Assembly: GCF_020621385.1 (NCBI RefSeq)
Contig: NZ_JAESVA010000002.1
Span: 1 to 64,000 of the forward strand
DNA length: 64,000 nucleotides
Direction of reading: 5' to 3'
Source: Acidisoma cellulosilyticum
GTDB lineage: Bacteria; Pseudomonadota; Alphaproteobacteria; Acetobacterales; Acetobacteraceae
Made by a program: the position numbers and the translations under genes. Positions 1-6,355 of this stretch are shown piece by piece. The notes under the pieces were generated by a model, which searched no databases, was not told where the DNA came from, and worked only from the letters and a program-made list of their open reading frames with translations. Position 1 is the stretch's first letter; every line of letters begins with the position of its first letter.

Positions 1-838
1 CGGTATTGGTGAAGGTATTGAGATAGGCGATCGTCGCGGTGGAGGCATTGCCGATGGTGAGCAGGCCGGTATTGGCGAAGGTGCCGTAGGGGGTGATCTC
101 GAGATCCGCACCACCTGCGACGGTGATGGCACCATTGTTGATGAAGGCCGGGCTCTCCAGATCCATCTCGCCGGAAGCCGCGTCGGCGATGATGCTGCCG
201 TCGTTGATGATGGTGCCCGCGCCGTCGCTGGCGAGTGCGACGTCAAGGAAGGCCGTGGTGGTTGTCTGGACGACGACGCCGGTGCCGAGCGTCAGGACGC
301 CGCCGGCGCTGAGGCTGTCGAGGCCGCCGGCGCTGCCGATGGTGATGGTGGTATTGTCGAGACTGTCGGTCGCGTCGTTGAACAGCAGGGTGCTGTCCGC
401 GCCGTCGATGGTGATGGTGCCGGGGCCGGTGCCGTCGATGCCGGTCGCGGCGAAGGTCCCCTGGATCTCGGCCGTGCCGCTTCCGCCCAGCACCAAGGCG
501 CCTTCGATCTTATCATTGTAAAGAAGGCCGAAACCGAAATCGAGCGAGCCACCGTCCAGGGCGATCGTCGCATTCGCGATCGTGCCGTCATCCGTGATCG
601 TACCGGCCTGGAGCGCAATCGTGTCGGCGGAGAGATAGCCATCGACCTCAAGCGAGGCGAGGGGGTTATCAATCGTCACGCCGGCGACGGAGACCGTCTC
701 GTTCCCGTTGATCAGTACATCGGAGGCGATGGTGCCGGTGATCGTTGCGGTATCACCCGTTGTCGGTACCTGCTCGGGCGTCCAGTCGCTCGGATCATTC
801 CAGTCACCGGATCCGCCGTTCCAATCGATCGTCGCCAT
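1..838 (-). CDS. beta-strand-repeat adhesin/autotransporter-like protein, N-terminal part
   Basis: The frame is open from an ATG at 838 to the left edge (279 codons), so the C-terminus is missing. The protein begins MATIDWNGGSGDWNDPSDW, the W-x-G-G-x-G-x-W module common at the start of large bacterial surface or secreted beta-helix proteins. It continues as short Gly/Thr/Asp/Ala-rich strands such as GTITIDG, GAGTIINDGSI and ADLEITPYGTFANTG, typical of passenger repeats. No N-terminal signal peptide is visible. An AAGGG stretch about 10 nt before the ATG could be the ribosome site. Secretion route and partner are unknown because the C-terminus, where a beta-barrel or other export signal would be, is outside the window. 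Confidence 0.75.
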   Translation of the reverse strand, partial: MATIDWNGGSGDWNDPSDWTPEQVPTTGDTATITGTIASDVLINGNETVSVAGVTIDNPLASLEVDGYLSADTIALQAGTITDDGTIANATIALDGGSLDFGFGLLYNDKIEGALVLGGSGTAEIQGTFAATGIDGTGPGTITIDGADSTLLFNDATDSLDNTTITIGSAGGLDSLSAGGVLTLGTGVVVQTTTTAFLDVALASDGAGTIINDGSIIADAASGEMDLESPAFINNGAITVAGGADLEITPYGTFANTGLLTIGNASTATIAYLNTFTNT

Positions 839-1479
839 GCCCGCCGCCCTTTTTGCCATTCCACGGACGACAGAACTCGCCGGGGAACGCTGTTCCTCGG
901 CTGAGCATCGATAAATTTTATGCGTCCTGTCGTCGGCGGGAAACCTAGCAAAGTTGCAAAATGTGTCGTGAGGCAGTTTCGTTAACATTCGCCGTAGACA
1001 TGACAGCGCAATGTTCACGATTTCGCATGCAATATCTGATGCTTAGGGTCTTGACAAAAGCGTTACCTCAGGCGCGCACACAAACGCTGAATAGGAGCAT
1101 TCGCGGTGGTCGGGATAGGGTGCGGCCCCTCCGGAAGGCGGCTGAAGAGCCCCCCAATCGCTGGCGAGGGCCCGCGGTTCCGTCCGAGGGGCCGGACGCG
1201 GAAAACAGGGCAGGGCGGCCATGAAGCCAGACCCGCCAAAAAGCCTGGCCAGAAAGCCAGGCCAAGGAGGCCTGGCCAGGAAGGCTTGGTCTATCCGAGG
1301 GTGACTAGGTCCGCAGCCCCGGGGCCAATAGGTCTTCCGTTCAGACCCTGACCGTTAGTATTGCTCCGGCGGCCAGTGCTCCGGTAGAGATGGGACTACA
1401 AACCAAGCCTGGATCTCTCCGTTTCCATTATCCAAAGAGACCTATTGGGCTGCGAACGGACGAGATGAGAGACTGCCCG
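839..1479. other. intergenic region with GC-rich inverted repeats
   Basis: I see no convincing gene between the divergent adhesin and methyltransferase genes. Part of it (about 900-1080) is AT-richer and could hold the adhesin promoter. At 1243-1280 the decamer GCCTGGCCAG occurs twice (1243-1252 and 1270-1279), with its partial complement CCAGGC between them, so several alternative hairpins can form. No tRNA or known riboswitch fold was recognised. Confidence 0.5.
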
Positions 1480-2268
1480 ATGGTTAAGAGCGCATGCAAG
1501 ATTTGCGGCAAGGACGCCCGGTTTTTTGCATCGGTGGATAGTTCGCAGCATTGCAATATGCAGCTTGATCCGGCCTGGCCGAAGACCGGGGTCGCGGTTT
1601 CTTATTTCAGGTGCGAATCCTGCGGCTTTCTGTTTTCGACCTACCTGGATGATTACACGAAGGACGATCTGTGCCGCCTCATCTATAACGACGACTACGT
1701 GAAGTTCGATCCGCTTTATCCCCGCATTCGGCCGGAAATCAATGCCCGTTTCGTCGGTAAGATCGTGTCGGAGGCCTGGACGGGCGACAGCCTTGCGCGG
1801 GTGCTGGATTACGGGGCAGGGAGCGGCCTGCTGTCGCAGATCCTGCAGCCCGATATCGCCGTCGACAATTTCGATGCCATGAACCCCGCATTCGATCGTT
1901 TGCCGGCATCAAAATACGACTTCATATTCTGTGCCGAGGTCGTGGAGCATATCCCGTTTCCGGAGAGCTTCGTGAAGGATTGGACGGCATTGCTGAGCGA
2001 CGGCGGGGTCGTTGTGTTTTCGACCAAGACCCTGCCGGAGGATATCGACAGTCAAAAAGGCGACTGGTGGTATCTGGGCCCAAGAAATGGCCATGTCAGC
2101 CTCTATTCCGGGGAGAGCCTCGGCTTGCTCCTCGGCCAGGCGGGGCTGCGGTATGAAAGCCTGACGGATGATTGGCATGTGGCGGTAAGCGGAGACAGGC
2201 CGGCCCTGGACCTGCAAATCGTGCGGCGCCTCGTTGATATGCAGCCCAAGGGATTTATCCTGATCTGA
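1480..2268 (+). CDS. class I SAM-dependent methyltransferase with N-terminal zinc ribbon
   Basis: A 262-residue protein. Cys6-x2-Cys9 and Cys45-x2-Cys48 look like a small zinc ribbon. Residues 108-119 (VLDYGAGSGLLS) are SAM-binding motif I, and FIFCAEVVEHIPFPES is the Methyltransf_23-type acidic loop. NGHVSLYS near the C-terminus is typical of methyltransferases that act on sugars or polyketide-like small molecules, but the substrate cannot be named. The frame is open back to 1390. I chose the ATG at 1480 because it lies just before the first Cys pair and follows GAGAG. The ATG at 1465 is also possible. It is a single gene with no obvious partner. Confidence 0.7.
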   Translation: MVKSACKICGKDARFFASVDSSQHCNMQLDPAWPKTGVAVSYFRCESCGFLFSTYLDDYTKDDLCRLIYNDDYVKFDPLYPRIRPEINARFVGKIVSEAWTGDSLARVLDYGAGSGLLSQILQPDIAVDNFDAMNPAFDRLPASKYDFIFCAEVVEHIPFPESFVKDWTALLSDGGVVVFSTKTLPEDIDSQKGDWWYLGPRNGHVSLYSGESLGLLLGQAGLRYESLTDDWHVAVSGDRPALDLQIVRRLVDMQPKGFILI

Positions 2269-2339
2269 TCCGGGCGCGACTGATGCGGCAGGTTTGACCG
2301 CACATCGCCTTGTGATGAAGGAGATCGGGCCGGAACACA

Positions 2340-2380
2340 GTGACACTTCTATTTTGCAGAGGGTGACATCTCTATATTGC
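2340..2380. repeat. two imperfect 18-bp direct repeats in an AT-rich gap
   Basis: GTGACACTTCTATTTTGC (2340-2357) and GTGACATCTCTATATTGC (2363-2380) match at 15 of 18 positions, with a 23-bp period. They lie in the 298-bp gap between the methyltransferase and the aldo/keto reductase, which is AT-rich around 2340-2430. Repeated short sites like this occur at insertion-sequence ends and in operators. No transposase remains nearby, so either reading is inference. Confidence 0.45.
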
Positions 2381-2566
2381 TTCTACACGCGCTAGCACGT
2401 AAATATCGCAGAAGATATATTATGTTAAATTAACGGTGTCGGAGCCGTGGGGAGATTTCGCAGTTTCAGCGACCGGGGCAGCTTTTCCGCAAAACACCGG
2501 CGCTTTCGGTCGGCCGCCCCATCTGGCATCCTGAACAAGACGATCGCCATACAGGAGGACCCGGCC

Positions 2567-3595
2567 ATGAGTGACAGCAATGAGCCCATGCCGCTGCGCC
2601 GTTTGGGCCAGACGGATCTGAAAATCACCCCTGTCGGTTTCGGCGCCTGGGCGCTCGGCGGTGGCGATTGGGCCGCCGGCTGGGGCGCGCAGGATGACGA
2701 GGCCTCCATCGCCGCCATCCGCCATGCGGTCGAGCATCATGGTGTCAACTGGATCGACACGGCGGCCGTCTATGGCCTCGGCCGGTCCGAGACCGTGGTC
2801 GGCGAAGCACTGCGCCGCATGCGGCCCGACGCCCGGCCCTTCATCTTCACCAAAGGCGGTCTGATCTGGGATGAGGCCAATCCCCAGGCCTTTCCCGCTC
2901 GCGTCGGCCGCCCGGACAGTCTGCGCTATGAGGTCGAGGCGTCGCTCAGCCGCCTCGGCATCGAGCGGATCGACCTCTATCAGATGCATTGGCCGGCGCA
3001 GGACGGCACGCCGCTTGAGGCATATTGGCAGGTGCTGCTGGACCTGAAGGCCGAGGGCAAGGTCCGCGCCGTCGGCCTGTCCAACCATAACCCCGCGCAA
3101 CTGGCGGCGGCCGAGGCGCTCGGCCATGTCGATACGCTGCAGCCGCCTTTCTCGGCCATCGAGCGCGGCGCGGCCGAGACCGTGCTGCCCTGGTGCGAGG
3201 CGCATGGCACCGGCGTCATCGTCTATAGCCCGCTGCAGGCCGGGCTGCTGAGCGGCGGGTTTACGGAGGACCGTGCAAGCCAGCTCGGCGCCGATGACTG
3301 GCGCTCGCGCAGCGACAATTTCCAGGGAGAATCGCTGCGCCGAAATCTGGCACTCGCCGAGGCTTTCCGGGCGATTGCCACGCGGCGAGCGGTGCCGGTG
3401 CCGGCCGTCGCCATCGCCTGGGTATTGTCCTGGTCGGCCGTTACGGGCGCCATCGTCGGTGCGCGTAGCCCCGCGCAGGTCGATGGCTGGGTGCCGGGCG
3501 CCTATCTCTCGCTCTCACCGCCGGAACTGGATGAGATTGCCGCAGCGATCCAGGAGACCGGCGCCGGTCGTGGCCCCGCCAGGACGGCTATCTGA
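2567..3595 (+). CDS. aldo/keto reductase
   Basis: A 342-residue NAD(P)H-dependent oxidoreductase with a TIM-barrel fold. The catalytic tetrad can be read as Asp64 and Tyr69 (WIDTAAVYG), Lys96 (FIFTKGG) and His141 (LYQMHWP). The C-terminal half carries the cofactor-binding region (GAIVGARSPAQVDGW). The frame is open further upstream from a GTG, but the ATG at 2567 has a clear CAGGAGG eight bases before it and starts at the usual family N-terminus (PLRRLGQTDLKITPVGFG). The natural carbonyl substrate is unknown. It ends 6 bp before the promoter of the Xre/RES module but is probably transcribed separately. Confidence 0.88.
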   Translation: MSDSNEPMPLRRLGQTDLKITPVGFGAWALGGGDWAAGWGAQDDEASIAAIRHAVEHHGVNWIDTAAVYGLGRSETVVGEALRRMRPDARPFIFTKGGLIWDEANPQAFPARVGRPDSLRYEVEASLSRLGIERIDLYQMHWPAQDGTPLEAYWQVLLDLKAEGKVRAVGLSNHNPAQLAAAEALGHVDTLQPPFSAIERGAAETVLPWCEAHGTGVIVYSPLQAGLLSGGFTEDRASQLGADDWRSRSDNFQGESLRRNLALAEAFRAIATRRAVPVPAVAIAWVLSWSAVTGAIVGARSPAQVDGWVPGAYLSLSPPELDEIAAAIQETGAGRGPARTAI

Positions 3596-3600
3596 CAGGC

Positions 3601-3642
3601 TTGCTTTTGGCGATATGCACGCGTATAAGGTGCATATCGCCA
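3601..3642 (+). promoter_or_regulatory. promoter with overlapping palindromic operator of the Xre/RES module
   Basis: A perfect 13-bp inverted repeat, TGGCGATATGCAC (3608-3620) and GTGCATATCGCCA (3630-3642), surrounds a 9-bp spacer that contains TATAAG (3624-3629). TTGCTT (3601-3606) lies 17 bp upstream, so a sigma70-type promoter is embedded in the operator. The ribosome site AGGAGG (3642-3647) follows directly. This is the usual layout for an antitoxin that represses its own operon. Confidence 0.8.
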
Positions 3643-3652
3643 GGAGGCGACC

Positions 3653-4096
3653 ATGAGCATCACCAATCCAACGCTTTTCCCGACCGCGATCCATATGGCA
3701 GATGTCATTGGCGGTGTCGCAGCTTTGGGCGCGAATGCCGATATCATTCCCCTCATCCGCCGTGGCCTGCCGGTCTCGACCGTCGCATTCATCCTCGACA
3801 GCGGAAAGCTGACGCTGGCGGAGCTTGACCGTATCGTGCTGCCGCGCAAGACGCTGATGCATCGTCGCAAGCTCGGCTCGCTGACGCCCGAACAGTCGGA
3901 TCGTCTGGTCCGTGTCGCGCGGCTGATCGCGGCGGCGGAGGAAACCTTCGGCAGCGCCGACAAGGCGCATATCTGGCTGCGCCGGCCGACCACGGCGCTG
4001 GCTGGCGAAAAACCGCTGGAATTGCTGGATACGGATGAAGGCGCGCGACGGGTGGAAACGCTGCTCGGCCGCATCGGCCATGGCATCGCTGCCTGA
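3653..4096 (+). CDS. Xre/MbcA/ParS-type antitoxin
   Basis: A 147-residue protein. The N-terminal half (about 15-75) looks like a helix-turn-helix region, and the C-terminal half (about 85-145) looks like the DUF2384 toxin-binding domain, with the pattern AEETFGSADKAHIWL, RPTTAL, GEKPLELL and GARRVETLLGRI. Members of this family neutralise RES toxins and bind their own promoter. The start has AGGAGG 5 nt upstream and the gene follows the palindromic operator. The RES gene begins 28 bp downstream, so the two form one operon. Confidence 0.88.
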   Translation: MSITNPTLFPTAIHMADVIGGVAALGANADIIPLIRRGLPVSTVAFILDSGKLTLAELDRIVLPRKTLMHRRKLGSLTPEQSDRLVRVARLIAAAEETFGSADKAHIWLRRPTTALAGEKPLELLDTDEGARRVETLLGRIGHGIAA

Positions 4097-4124
4097 CATC
4101 AGCCTCGATTAAGCCCCCTCGCCC

Positions 4125-4556
4125 ATGATCGGCTGGCGCCTTTGCCGTGAAGCCTATGCCGATCTGTCGGGGCAAGGTGCCGCGCTGTACGGCGGGCGCT
4201 GGAACAGCCCGGGCCATCCTTTGGTCTATCTGGCCGAGACGGCCGCGCTGACGGTGCTGGAAGTCCGCGTCCATCTCGACCTGCCGCCGGAATTGCTGCC
4301 CGAGGATTTCTGTCTGGTGTCCGTTGATCTGGGGGATCTTCCGGTGGAAAAACTGGCGCAAAACCCGGTCGATCCGCAGGCTTTCGGCGAACTCTGGTTA
4401 AGGCAAGGCCGCTCGCCCTTGCTGCGCGTGCCATCCGCGATCGTGCCGGAAAGCCATAACCTGCTGCTCAATCCGCGGCACCCGAAAGCCTCTGCCGCGC
4501 AAATCGCCAGCAGACGGCCGTTCCGTTTCGATGCCAGGCTTTGGGCAGGCAATTAG
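4125..4556 (+). CDS. RES-domain toxin, predicted NAD+-degrading
   Basis: A 143-residue RES-family protein. The signature is complete near the N-terminus: GQGAALYGGRWNSPGHPLVY, with the conserved Arg of GGRWN and the Tyr of VYLAE, then LTVLEVRVH. The motif LLRVPSAIVPESHNLLLNPRHP supplies the Ser and Asn region. Characterised RES toxins deplete NAD+ (MbcT by phosphorolysis) and are blocked by the Xre/MbcA partner encoded just upstream. The length is normal and no key residue is visibly missing, so the toxin is probably active. Confidence 0.88.
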   Translation: MIGWRLCREAYADLSGQGAALYGGRWNSPGHPLVYLAETAALTVLEVRVHLDLPPELLPEDFCLVSVDLGDLPVEKLAQNPVDPQAFGELWLRQGRSPLLRVPSAIVPESHNLLLNPRHPKASAAQIASRRPFRFDARLWAGN

Positions 4557-5036
4557 CTAATCCGCCGCCAGCGCTTCCGGCTTGTGGCGACGCGCGTGCT
4601 TTTTCACATGCGGCTTGGCGTGGGTGGCGGGCGCCGGCAGCGGCGGCAGGTTCAGCGCTTCCTGCATGACGCGGAACTTATAGGCCGTGTTCAACCCCGG
4701 CGTGTGGGAGTGATAGTCGCCGATCGCCTGCCACATATTGCCATGCTCCTCATCCACGTAATTGCGCAGGATGAAGGCGGCCATGGTGATGTTGAAACAA
4801 GGTTCCAGGATTAGCCGCGTCGCCACCGTCTGCGGCGGCAGGCCGGTGCCCTGCGACAGCGGCTTGATCCAGCGGGTATTGACCTGCATCAGCCCGAGGT
4901 CGTGCGAGCCGTCCTTGTTCGGCTGCACAGCACCGACCCAGCCGCCCTCGGCCCGCTGAATCGCGGGCAAGGCATGCACGGGCAAGTGAAAGGCGGTCGC
5001 GGCGGCGACCATGCAGGCATAGAACGGGATCGGCAT
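4557..5036 (-). CDS. lytic transglycosylase (SLT domain)
   Basis: A 159-residue SLT-type murein hydrolase. The likely catalytic Glu is in AIQRAEGGWVG (about residue 30). DLGLMQVN is the GLMQI-like motif, and MWQAIGDYHSHTPG is the A-x-G-x-Y-x-S motif. The C-terminal 25 residues are His/Lys/Ala/Pro-rich (HVKKHARRHK), probably a basic tail. The N-terminus is only weakly hydrophobic, so export is uncertain. The short single-domain form resembles VirB1-like enzymes, but no secretion genes are nearby. It starts 11 bp after the cytochrome gene and is probably co-transcribed with it. It converges on the RES toxin gene with no gap. Confidence 0.8.
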   Translation of the reverse strand: MPIPFYACMVAAATAFHLPVHALPAIQRAEGGWVGAVQPNKDGSHDLGLMQVNTRWIKPLSQGTGLPPQTVATRLILEPCFNITMAAFILRNYVDEEHGNMWQAIGDYHSHTPGLNTAYKFRVMQEALNLPPLPAPATHAKPHVKKHARRHKPEALAAD

Positions 5037-5047
5037 CCCCGGCCCTG

Positions 5048-5377
5048 TCAGTTTCGTTTCAAAGCGGCGTAATAGGCGGAAAGCGCGGCGATATCGGCAT
5101 CGCTCAAATGGGCGGCGATGCCGTTCATCATCGCGGCCGAGCCACCCTGGCGCTGATTGGCCTTATAGTCATGCAAGGCATTGTCGAGATAGCCCTGCTG
5201 CTGCCCGGCGAGATCGGGGATGATCGGCGAGGCCGAGATGCCTTGTTCGCCATGGCAGGAGGCGCAGAGTGGCACCAAAGCCGGCGTGCCGGCAGCCTGG
5301 GCCGCCAAGGGGGACAGGCCGAACAGGAAGACGGCGGTCGCCATCCATCGCGCCCGCCGCCGATAAGCACTTGCCAT
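5048..5377 (-). CDS. small periplasmic c-type cytochrome
   Basis: A 109-residue protein. Residues 1-28 form a signal peptide (basic start, hydrophobic core, LAAQA-AG cleavage). CASCH at about residue 38 is the single haem-binding motif. A downstream Met in [14 protein letters not shown] is the likely axial ligand, as in cytochrome c553/class I proteins. It would carry single electrons in the periplasm. No oxidase or dehydrogenase is adjacent. The transglycosylase follows 11 bp downstream on the same strand. Confidence 0.85.
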   Translation of the reverse strand: MASAYRRRARWMATAVFLFGLSPLAAQAAGTPALVPLCASCHGEQGISASPIIPDLAGQQQGYLDNALHDYKANQRQGGSAAMMNGIAAHLSDADIAALSAYYAALKRN

Positions 5378-5410
5378 GGTCTCAACCTTGCCTCGTCTGA
5401 CCGCGGGACC

Positions 5411-5791
5411 CTAGGCGGCGGGCGCCTGGGCAGCAAGGGAGCTGCCGCCATCCTGTCGGATGGGGCTCGTCAGCCCCAGGAACACCATCATGGCCTGATT
5501 GAGCCGCAGGATATCCTCGTCATCCAGCCGCCCGATAGGATGGCCGAGTTTGCTTTTCGGTACCGTGGTGATTTTGTCGATCATGAGACGGCAGGGCGAC
5601 CGCAAAGCATTTCTCTCGGTCGGCGTGATGAGCAAGCGCAACAAGGGCGCCTCGGTCTCATTCGTCGTGAAGGCACAGAGGGTGACATAGGTCGTGGCGT
5701 CGAAACGATCGTCCTGCACGATCACGGCCGGCCTGGGTTTGCCGGCATAATCGGGGCCACCGGACACAGTCCAGATTTCGCCACGCTTCAA
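5411..5791 (-). CDS. MazF/PemK-type endoribonuclease toxin
   Basis: A 126-residue protein with the PemK/MazF core: MKRGEIWTVSGGPDYAGKPRPAVIVQDD at the N-terminus, then YVTLCAFTTNE, CRLMIDKITTVPKSKLGHPIGRL and a C-terminal helix. The R-G-E-I-W and R-P-A-V-I-V blocks are the hallmark of this mRNA interferase family. Its start overlaps the end of the antitoxin gene by 4 bp (ATGA), giving tight translational coupling. The last about 20 residues (SPIRQDGGSSLAAQAPAA) extend beyond the usual domain. Confidence 0.88.
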   Translation of the reverse strand: MKRGEIWTVSGGPDYAGKPRPAVIVQDDRFDATTYVTLCAFTTNETEAPLLRLLITPTERNALRSPCRLMIDKITTVPKSKLGHPIGRLDDEDILRLNQAMMVFLGLTSPIRQDGGSSLAAQAPAA

Positions 5792-6012
5792 GCCTCATCC
5801 CAATCCGAGACGGCGTCGATGAAGGCCTGATCGTCGGCTTCCTGGTGGCTATCTGCCACCAGCTGCGATTGACGATGCGCTTCCGCCATAAAAGCCGGCG
5901 TCCGAACATCGGGCACCCAAATCTGGATGGGCCGCAGCCCCTGAGCGCGCAGCCGCGCCCGGTGCTGGCGCACCTTCTCCTGAGACGACTGGCGGGGGGG
6001 CAGGGCAGACAA
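5788..6012 (-). CDS. MazE-like antitoxin (DUF3018 type)
   Basis: A 74-residue protein. It has a basic N-terminus (QEKVRQHRARLRAQGLRPIQIWVPDVRTPAF) of the kind found in antitoxins paired with MazF-like toxins, and an acidic C-terminus (DDQAFIDAVSDWDEA) that would bind the toxin. The start codon is TTG at 6012. No in-frame ATG or GTG lies upstream, and GATGGAG sits 8 nt before the TTG. A palindrome 38 bp upstream is the likely autoregulatory site. Confidence 0.82.
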   Translation of the reverse strand: MSALPPRQSSQEKVRQHRARLRAQGLRPIQIWVPDVRTPAFMAEAHRQSQLVADSHQEADDQAFIDAVSDWDEA

Positions 6013-6049
6013 GCCTATCGCTCCATCAAATGCCGGGACTAAACATCCG

Positions 6050-6063
6050 GGTTACATGTAACC
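6050..6063 (-). promoter_or_regulatory. palindromic operator upstream of the MazE/MazF-like module
   Basis: GGTTACATGTAACC is a perfect 14-bp palindrome, 38 bp before the TTG start of the antitoxin gene. Its position fits an operator bound by the antitoxin. I could not assign clear -35 and -10 hexamers. Confidence 0.6.
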
Positions 6064-6241
6064 TAGCATCAGCGCTGTTTCGCGTCACGGCTTACTCTTG
6101 GCCCTGATGGTGCGGATGTGGCTGGACCCGCCATTGTCAACCCCCGGGGCTTTTGCCCAGGCAGCATGCGTGACGCTCAGGGCGCAGATAAGTTTGTGCG
6201 CCGCGTCCCCTACAAGCCAGGAGCTTTATCCCTATTTTTGG

Positions 6242-6289
6242 AACTCTGGAGACTTGGGTTTCTGGAGATTTGGAATTCTGGAGACGGCG
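6242..6289 (+). repeat. three tandem 16-bp imperfect repeats upstream of the phytochrome gene
   Basis: Units AACTCTGGAGACTTGG (6242-6257), GTTTCTGGAGATTTGG (6258-6273) and AATTCTGGAGACGGCG (6274-6289) follow one another head to tail, sharing TCTGGAGA. They lie 67 bp before the phytochrome start, in the 343-bp gap 6013-6355. No coding gene was seen in that gap. They may be repeated binding sites, or an amplified microsatellite-like tract. Confidence 0.55.
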
Positions 6290-6355
6290 ACGTCGGGGAC
6301 GGCGTGATCCCCGAGCGACTTTGATGGCACAGTCATAGGTTGGCGGAAACAGGCA

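Noticed and set aside
1241-1290. CRISPR-like or tRNA-like signal
   Set aside because: The repeats are short, irregular and palindromic, with no spacers; no cloverleaf can be drawn.
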